From NCBI GenBank assembly GCA_026387595.1, contig JAPLLL010000048.1:17269-28844 (forward strand): a DNA stretch of 11,576 nt. Direction: 5' to 3'. Both the position numbers and the translations under genes were made by a program. The stretch is from Candidatus Omnitrophota bacterium. Lineage in GTDB: Bacteria > Omnitrophota > Gorgyraeia > JABMQH01. Under the pieces are notes generated by a model that was not told where the DNA came from, ran no database searches, and worked only from the letters and a program-made list of their open reading frames with translations. Shown piece by piece: positions 1 to 4,797 of the stretch (position 1 is its first letter; every line of letters begins with the position of its first letter).

Positions 1-858
1 CAGCGATTCCAGTTTTTTAACCGCGGTCTTTACAATACCCAGGACCTCTTTATCTATCCCGCCCACCAGATATTCTTTCGGGATCCCGATGCGCAACCCT
101 TTTACGCCGTTAACAAGCGATTTCGTGTAATCCGGGCAGGAAATATCCGCCGATGTAGAGTCCATGGGGTCATAGCCGCTTAACACATTCATAAGGATCG
201 CCGCGTCCGTGACATCTTTTGTGAGCGGGCCTATCTGGTCAAGGCTTGAGGCAAACGCAATAAGGCCGTAGCGCGAAACCCTGCCGTATGTAGGCTTTAA
301 GCCCACCACGCCGCACAGGGCTGCCGGCTGCCTTATGGACCCGCCCGTATCAGAACCTATCGCGGCTATTGTTTCGTCCGCGGCCACGGCTGCGGCTGAC
401 CCGCCACTTGAGCCGCCCGGGATCCGGTCAAGCGACCACGGATTCTTCGTGGGGCCGTAGCAGGAGGTCTCGCAGGAAGAGCCGAAAGCGAATTCATCCA
501 TATTGGCCTTGCCCAGCAGGATGGCCCCCTCCGCCTTCAGCCTGGATATAACCGTTGCATCGTAAGGCGGCTTGAATTTTTCCAGGATTGCTGAACCGCA
601 CGTGGTCTCTTCATCTTTCACGCATATATTGTCTTTTATCAGGATGGGAATGCCATAAAGCTTGCCGGCCTTTTTATCCTTTATCCCGTCCAATTGCTTT
701 TTTACAGAGCCGTCGTTTAAATGCACGATCGCGCTGACCTTGTTATCCGCTTCTTTTATCCGTTTTAAGACCGAACTAACCACTTCTTCGGGCGTTGTCT
801 TATTCTCTTTGTATAGTTTTAAAATTTCGCTGCAAGTCAGATTATACAGTTCGTTCAT
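1..858 (-). CDS. gatA: Glutamyl/aspartyl-tRNA amidotransferase subunit A, 3' end beyond window
   Basis: GatA is the amidase subunit of GatCAB. It releases ammonia from glutamine so that misacylated Glu-tRNA(Gln) or Asp-tRNA(Asn) can be amidated. The 286 codons present translate without a stop and begin MNELYNLTCSEILKLY. The amidase-signature core is clear: Lys75 in GIPILIKDN, Ser150 in PGGSSGGSAA and Ser174 in GSDTGGSIRQPA. The spacings of 75 and 24 residues equal those of the Lys-cisSer-Ser triad in the amidase-signature family. Family members are about 480 residues, so roughly 200 are missing past the window edge. The ATG at 858 lies 34 nt after the gatC stop, with a modest AAGAG-type ribosome site about 9 nt upstream. 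The gene is probably cotranscribed with gatC. Nothing in the visible part looks damaged. Confidence 0.97.
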   Translation of the reverse strand, partial: MNELYNLTCSEILKLYKENKTTPEEVVSSVLKRIKEADNKVSAIVHLNDGSVKKQLDGIKDKKAGKLYGIPILIKDNICVKDEETTCGSAILEKFKPPYDATVISRLKAEGAILLGKANMDEFAFGSSCETSCYGPTKNPWSLDRIPGGSSGGSAAAVAADETIAAIGSDTGGSIRQPAALCGVVGLKPTYGRVSRYGLIAFASSLDQIGPLTKDVTDAAILMNVLSGYDPMDSTSADISCPDYTKSLVNGVKGLRIGIPKEYLVGGIDKEVLGIVKTAVKKLESL

Positions 859-892
859 CGCCGCAATCTCTTTTTAATCGCTGTAATTTTTT

Positions 893-1183
893 TTACTCTA
901 TTATCTTCGGCACTTTAAAAAATCCGTTTTCTTTCCGGGGCGCATTTTTAAGGGCTTCATCCGCTGTTAGCGATGGCTTAGGTAAATCGTCTCTATAGAC
1001 ATTCTCGATCGGCAAGACATGGCTTGTGGGCTCCACAGATTTTGTATCGACCTTGTTCAGTTGTCCGATATACTCCAGTATATCGGACAACTGTTTTTCA
1101 AGCCTTGCGGCCTCGCTTTCACTCAACGCAAGGCGCGCGAGTTTCGCGACATACGCCACATCTATTTTTTTTGGGTTATTCAT
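893..1183 (-). CDS. gatC: Glutamyl/aspartyl-tRNA amidotransferase subunit C
   Basis: GatC is the small subunit that wraps around GatA and stabilises the GatCAB complex. The 96-residue length is normal for the family. Family features are visible: an N-terminal VAYVAKLARLALSESE helix, the LEKQLSDILEYIGQLNKVDT segment, the PTSHVLP loop and the C-terminal RDD...NAPRKENGFFKVPKII tail that threads into GatA. The ATG at 1183 overlaps the rsmA stop by 8 nt (ATGAATAA arrangement), implying coupled translation, and gatA follows 34 nt downstream. The codons for residues near 31-42 form a perfect 36-nt stem-loop, listed separately. The protein sequence is still ordinary there, so the palindrome has been accommodated without visible harm. 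Confidence 0.96.
   Translation of the reverse strand: MNNPKKIDVAYVAKLARLALSESEAARLEKQLSDILEYIGQLNKVDTKSVEPTSHVLPIENVYRDDLPKPSLTADEALKNAPRKENGFFKVPKIIE
1058..1093. repeat. Perfect 16-bp inverted repeat with 4-nt loop inside gatC
   Basis: The left arm CAGTTGTCCGATATAC (1058-1073), loop TCCA (1074-1077) and right arm GTATATCGGACAACTG (1078-1093) pair without a mismatch. On the plus strand the right arm is followed directly by TTTTT (1094-1098), the shape of a Rho-independent terminator for transcription running antisense to the operon. On the gatC mRNA strand the stem is flanked by an A-run upstream and AACAAGG downstream, so it is not a sense terminator. It lies wholly in coding sequence (QLSDILEYIGQL). 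The function is unknown: antisense terminator, mRNA structure, or mutational by-product are all possible. Confidence 0.9.
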
Positions 1184-2015
1184 ATAGCTCGTCCGCTATC
1201 CTTGCAAATTCCTGCAGGTTGAGCATCTCAGGCCGTTGGCGGCCCGGGATCCCGGCCCTGTTCAGAGCTGCCGTGACTTCCTGCCGGCCAAACCCTGATA
1301 TCTTTTTGTGCGACAATGAAGATTGGATCGTTTTCCTGCGCTGGTTAAACGCAGCGCGTATCACTTTAAAAAGAAGCTCTTCATCTTTTACCGCAACCGC
1401 GGGTTTGTCCAAAAAGTCCAGGCGCAGCAGGACTGAATCCACTTCGGGCTGCGGAAAAAATGAGGACCTGCTCACAACCCCGAGAAATTCTATTTTTGCG
1501 TAAAAACCAAGGTAACAGCTTAAGGAACCGTACACCTTTGAGCCCGGGGCCGAGGTGAGGCGCTCGCCTACTTCTTTCTGGACCATTAAAACCGCACCGG
1601 ATATAGCGCGCCTGTTCTCGATCAGCCGCTCCAGGATCGGCGTTGTTATATAATACGGCAGGTTCCCGATCACCGTTGCCCTGCCGTTGCGTAATGCGCC
1701 GGCAAAATCAAACTTAAGGATATCTGCGCAAAAGATCTCAAGGTTTGCGCATCCCTTAAGCGTCTCCTGCAAGACAGCGCATAAGCCCTTGTCAAATTCT
1801 ACCGCAATAACACGGCCTGCCAGGCCGGCGAGGTCAGCAGTAATGTTCCCCAGCCCCGCGCCGATCTCAAACAATGTCCCGCCTGGTTTGGGCCCCGCCG
1901 CGGCGATTATCTTATTTGCGATATTTCTGTCTATTAAAAAATTCTGGCCAAGGCGCTTGTTCGGCCTTAGATTATGGCTCTTTAAAAGTTCCCTCACCCG
2001 GGTAATCGTCAGCAC
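1176..2015 (-). CDS. rsmA: 16S rRNA (adenine1518/1519-N6)-dimethyltransferase
   Basis: RsmA (KsgA) dimethylates two adjacent adenines in the 3'-terminal hairpin of 16S rRNA, late in small-subunit assembly. The 279 residues contain the family's ordered motifs: RPNKRLGQNFLIDRNI (about 17-32), the SAM-binding FEIGAGLGNIT (49-59), the acidic AVEFDK (71-76), FCADILKFDF (95-104), catalytic NLPYYITTPI (118-127), MVQKEVGERL (144-153), and the C-terminal FFPQPEVDSVLLRL and NQRRKTIQSSL segments. The start is a GTG at 2015. An in-frame TAA lies just upstream, so no longer start exists. The start overlaps the pdxA stop by 7 nt (GTGCTGA), and the stop overlaps gatC by 8 nt. The position directly after pdxA matches the surA-pdxA-ksgA order of E. 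coli. Confidence 0.97.
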   Translation of the reverse strand: MLTITRVRELLKSHNLRPNKRLGQNFLIDRNIANKIIAAAGPKPGGTLFEIGAGLGNITADLAGLAGRVIAVEFDKGLCAVLQETLKGCANLEIFCADILKFDFAGALRNGRATVIGNLPYYITTPILERLIENRRAISGAVLMVQKEVGERLTSAPGSKVYGSLSCYLGFYAKIEFLGVVSRSSFFPQPEVDSVLLRLDFLDKPAVAVKDEELLFKVIRAAFNQRRKTIQSSLSHKKISGFGRQEVTAALNRAGIPGRQRPEMLNLQEFARIADELYE

Positions 2016-2896
2016 GCCTTAACAAACCCTATTGCCAGCTTTATTGCAGCTATCATTGAGCCCGGGTCCGCCTTGCCCTTACCCGCGATATCAAAGGCAG
2101 TGCCGTGATCAACCGATGTCCGGATAAAAGGCAGCCCCAATGTTACATTTACACCCTGATCCCTCGAGATCATCTTAAACGCAGCCAGGGCCTGGTCATG
2201 GTACATACATATCGCAGCATCAAATTTTTTATTATATGCGTCGTGTAACAGCGCGTCTGCGGGATGCGGCCCGCTGATCCCGGCGGAAATACTCTTAAGC
2301 TTCTTAATGGCAGGCAGTATTATAAGTTCCTCTTCTTTACCCAGGATCCCGCCCTCACCGCAATGCGGGTTCAGGCCGGAAACGCCTATTTTCGGATTCT
2401 TTATACTGAAATTATTTCTGAGGGCCTGATAGGTAAGCTCGACCGTGTCGTATATCGCCTTGCTTGAAAGGCACCGGCTAACATCACGCAGGGATATGTG
2501 GCGCGTGACGGTGGAAACTTTTAATTTGTCGGATACAAACATCATCGCGAATTTCTTGCATCCGCTCAGGCCTGCCAGATATTCGGTATGGCCCCTGAAA
2601 TCCATCCTTAAAGCGTTTATATCCTCTTTGCATACCGGGCCGGTGACCAGCGCATCCGCCCTACCTGTACTCACAAGTTCAAACGCTGTATTTAAATACT
2701 CAAGCGAGAGCCGGCCGCATTCTCTCCGGTTTCTTTTCCGGGGAAATACCTCCCCCACAACAAAAAAATCAGCTTTCCCTTTCAGCTCCGTGCTTTTAAG
2801 CGCCTTTTTGGTAACCTCCGGGCCTATGCCTGCCGGGTCACCGACTGTTATACATATAACCGGCTTTGCCTTACTGCCTGTATGAGATATAGGCAT
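2009..2896 (-). CDS. pdxA: 4-hydroxythreonine-4-phosphate dehydrogenase
   Basis: PdxA oxidises 4-phosphohydroxy-L-threonine with NAD(P)+. In the DXP-dependent route the product condenses with deoxyxylulose phosphate to form pyridoxine phosphate. The N-terminal ITVGDPAGIGPEV signature is intact. The three metal-binding histidines are visible as His133 (TRHISLRD), His178 (GLNPHCGEGG) and His233 (MYHDQAL). Their spacings of 45 and 55 residues match E. coli His166/211/266, and His103 in GHTEYLAG occupies the substrate-binding position. At 295 residues it is about 30-35 shorter than typical, and the loss falls at about residues 50-75, between the first strand and GRADALVTGP. The ATG at 2896 lies inside the last 26 nt of the surA-like gene with only a weak ribosome site, so translation is probably coupled. 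No other start codon is available before the conserved signature. Confidence 0.95.
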   Translation of the reverse strand: MPISHTGSKAKPVICITVGDPAGIGPEVTKKALKSTELKGKADFFVVGEVFPRKRNRRECGRLSLEYLNTAFELVSTGRADALVTGPVCKEDINALRMDFRGHTEYLAGLSGCKKFAMMFVSDKLKVSTVTRHISLRDVSRCLSSKAIYDTVELTYQALRNNFSIKNPKIGVSGLNPHCGEGGILGKEEELIILPAIKKLKSISAGISGPHPADALLHDAYNKKFDAAICMYHDQALAAFKMISRDQGVNVTLGLPFIRTSVDHGTAFDIAGKGKADPGSMIAAIKLAIGFVKAC

Positions 2897-3821
2897 TCTT
2901 TTTTAACTCGGCAAGCCACTCGTCGTAACGGGCCTTTGCTTTTCCGATATATATGGTCTTTTCTATATCATCCTTTACTTCCGAAAGGGGTTTTGCCTGC
3001 GCGGCCTTTTTTTCTTCAACCTTAAAAATGTGGTAGCCCAGCTTTGTCTCAATCACATCGGATACCTGGCCGGGTTCAAGCTTAAAAACCGCATCTTCTA
3101 TCTCCTTCATCATCTCTCCGCGGCCCACAAACCCTAGATCGCCGCCCCTGTCCGCATTCGGCCCTTTTGAATACTTGATCGCCAGTTCGTCGAAGTTCTC
3201 ACCGGCCTTCAAGAAAGCCTTCACTTTTTCAGCCAGGTCATACGCCTCCTGGCCGGTAAGCCCTTCCCCCGGTTTGATAAGTATGTTTTTCAGATGGACC
3301 TTTTCGGGTTCTTGGAAATCCGCTTTATGCGCCTCATAATAGCCTGAAATATCCGAAGGCGTAACGATTATTTTTCTGCGTATCTCCATATCCGCAAGTT
3401 CTGAGATCAATATCTGGTCCGCGTATCTTTTTTTAAGGTCGTTAAGCGATATATCCTGCGCCCTAAGCGCTTCGAGAAATTTACTTTCTGAGCCCATCTG
3501 GGATCTTATGGCGTTCAACTTCTCTTCAACTGCCGCATCGTTCGCCTTCATGCCTTTCTTTTTGGCTTCGCTCAGTATAAGCCGCTCGTCTATCATCCTG
3601 TTCAGGATAACCTTACGCTGATTTTCGATCTCAGCGGCAAACTGGGCCGGGTCCTTGATCTGTTTCTGGATGCGTTCAGCTACAGACGCGACCGCATCAT
3701 CCAGCTCGCCCTGCGTTATCGTCTCGCCGTTCACCACTACGATAATCTTGTCAAGGGTGCCCGCAAAACAGGGTACGGTAAAAAGAACGAAAAATAGAAA
3801 AACTATTGTCTTATTATTCAT
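2871..3821 (-). CDS. SurA-like periplasmic chaperone / parvulin peptidyl-prolyl isomerase
   Basis: This is a predicted exported foldase of 316 residues. A signal peptide (MNNKTIVFLFFVLFTVPCFA, likely cut before Gly21) is followed by a SurA-type N-terminal helical chaperone domain (ITQGELDDAV..., about 35-170). One parvulin domain follows (about 174-270), with EKVHLKNILIK, ENFDELAIKYSKGPNADRGGDLGF, FKLEPGQVSDVIETKLGYHIFKV and a helical C-terminal tail. E. coli SurA has two parvulin domains; this protein has one, so it may equally be named a PpiC/SurA-like foldase. I prefer the ATG at 3821 to one 17 codons upstream because it starts the signal peptide, has GGGAG just upstream and overlaps the preceding frame by 8 nt. 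Its 3' end overlaps pdxA. Cysteine 18 is not in a lipobox, so a soluble periplasmic form is expected. Confidence 0.9.
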   Translation of the reverse strand: MNNKTIVFLFFVLFTVPCFAGTLDKIIVVVNGETITQGELDDAVASVAERIQKQIKDPAQFAAEIENQRKVILNRMIDERLILSEAKKKGMKANDAAVEEKLNAIRSQMGSESKFLEALRAQDISLNDLKKRYADQILISELADMEIRRKIIVTPSDISGYYEAHKADFQEPEKVHLKNILIKPGEGLTGQEAYDLAEKVKAFLKAGENFDELAIKYSKGPNADRGGDLGFVGRGEMMKEIEDAVFKLEPGQVSDVIETKLGYHIFKVEEKKAAQAKPLSEVKDDIEKTIYIGKAKARYDEWLAELKKNAYISYRQ

Positions 3822-4110
3822 TTGCTCCCGGTTGTGGCGCGGTTTCTGCCGCAGGTTCAGCTGCTTGGTCACCGACTTCAGCTGGCGCTGCCTCTTCCTG
3901 TGGAGGAGGCAACATTCCTTCGTTTATCTTAACGGTTGCCCGCTTTTTCAGATCCGCAATATAACTATCAAACATCTCTTTTCTCTTTTGTGTCAAAAGC
4001 TCGTTTCGGATCCTCGACGTCACATCCTTAAGGTCCGCAGACTGCGCCGGCTTATAATCGGTCAGCTTGATTATATGATAGCCGTATTCTGTTTTTACGA
4101 CGCCGCTCAC
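3814..4110 (-). CDS. 3' part of broken parvulin foldase gene (frame shifted relative to 5' part)
   Basis: This frame carries the end of a parvulin domain (SGVVKTEYGYHIIKLTDYKPAQ), a helical stretch (TSRIRNELLTQKRKEMFDSYIADLKKRA) and an Ala/Pro/Glu-rich tail ending in GANE. The frame is open further upstream and there reads IIPTFTEAATKLKIGEV, which continues the parvulin fold. It is therefore the downstream half of the gene at 4122-4700 in the -1 frame, not an independent protein. The formal start used here is a GTG at 4110 with GGAG too close to be a good ribosome site. The last codons overlap the surA-like start by 8 nt, which preserves coupling to the next gene. Whether any protein is made from it is uncertain. 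Confidence 0.7.
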   Translation of the reverse strand: MSGVVKTEYGYHIIKLTDYKPAQSADLKDVTSRIRNELLTQKRKEMFDSYIADLKKRATVKINEGMLPPPQEEAAPAEVGDQAAEPAAETAPQPGANE

Positions 4111-4121
4111 CTCTCCTATTT

Positions 4122-4700
4122 TCAGCTTTGTCGCCGCTTCTGTGAAGGTAGGGATGATTTTTCTTTTGCAACTTCTTCAAAGGACTTGCCCTTTGAAAGT
4201 TCTTTCAATGCGGCCTTCGCGTCATCTTCGGTTTTAACCAGTATGTGCGAGGCCCTCCAGCGTTCAGGTACAGTGTAGCTTTCTTTATTATTGTTATAAT
4301 AATCTTCGATCTCTTTGTCGGAAACAGTTACCTTTTTTTCCACATTATCATTAAGCAGCTTGGCTATCAATATCCGCTTTTGGGTGTCTTCCAGAATATT
4401 TTTCACTTCCTTATCATTCTGGATCCCCCGCCGTATTGCTTCGTCATAAAGGAGATATTCCAGCACCACATCATCCAGTATCTCTCTTTTGCGCTTGCTG
4501 AATACTTCCTGATATTTCGCAGGCATGCGGCCGATACGCGTCTCGATCGCTTCAACCGTTATCGCGTGCTTATTAACCGTCGCTACAACATCCTTGGAAA
4601 CTGACGGAGTTGTTCCTTTCGTTTTCTCGCATCCTGAAAACCAAACCAGGGATACCGCTAGTATTGCAACTGCCGCATACCACCACTTTTTCTCGTCCAT
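4122..4700 (-). CDS. 5' part of broken lipoprotein parvulin foldase (PrsA/PpiC-like)
   Basis: The protein begins with a charged residue stretch, a hydrophobic segment (WWYAAVAILAVSLVWF) and a lipobox-like FSGC with Cys24, so it is predicted to be a lipoprotein. A SurA/PrsA-like helical domain follows (VVATVNKHAITVEAIETRI..., about 38-145). The start of a parvulin domain (ERWRASHILVKTEDDAKAALKEL, FEEVAKEKS) is then cut off and ends in unrelated residues and a TGA at 4124-4122. Compared with the intact parvulin domain of the neighbouring gene, about 17-20 residues including the GGDLG core are missing at the break, and the rest resumes in the -1 frame (3814-4110). This looks like a deletion with frameshift, or an assembly fault. 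The ATG at 4700 has a strong AGGAGG site about 8 nt upstream and is the first gene after a near-consensus promoter. Confidence 0.82.
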   Translation of the reverse strand: MDEKKWWYAAVAILAVSLVWFSGCEKTKGTTPSVSKDVVATVNKHAITVEAIETRIGRMPAKYQEVFSKRKREILDDVVLEYLLYDEAIRRGIQNDKEVKNILEDTQKRILIAKLLNDNVEKKVTVSDKEIEDYYNNNKESYTVPERWRASHILVKTEDDAKAALKELSKGKSFEEVAKEKSSLPSQKRRQS

Positions 4701-4746
4701 TAAAAAATCCTCCTTTTGGTATTATAATAGCATGATCGTTACGTTA

Positions 4747-4775
4747 ATTATACCACTTTCTTGGCGGTTTGTGAA
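4747..4775 (-). promoter_or_regulatory. Sigma-70-type promoter for the foldase-surA-pdxA-rsmA-gatCA group
   Basis: On the minus strand the -35 TTCACA (4775-4770, five of six consensus bases) is separated by exactly 17 nt from a perfect -10 TATAAT (4752-4747), which is preceded by TGG (an extended -10). Transcription would start near 4740, about 40 nt before the ATG at 4700. It is the only strong promoter-like sequence I noticed ahead of this gene group. Confidence 0.75.
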
Positions 4776-4797
4776 GCCCTGATATTTTACAAATGGG

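Noticed and set aside
78..89. 12-bp palindrome TCGGGATCCCGA in gatA and CCGGGATCCCGG near 1243 in rsmA
   Set aside because: Both arise from Gly-Ile-Pro or similar codons written GGGATCCCG, a common word in this DNA; there is no further shared flank.
4138..4165. Programmed -1 frameshift at the A-run in the foldase gene
   Set aside because: The heptamer does not fit a classic X XXY YYZ slippery site in the reading frame, and even the joined product lacks the GGDLG part of the parvulin domain, so a deletion explains more.
4721..4726. Second TATAAT between the promoter and the foldase start
   Set aside because: The sequence 17 nt upstream (AATTAA) does not resemble a -35, so the TATAAT at 4752-4747 is the better -10.
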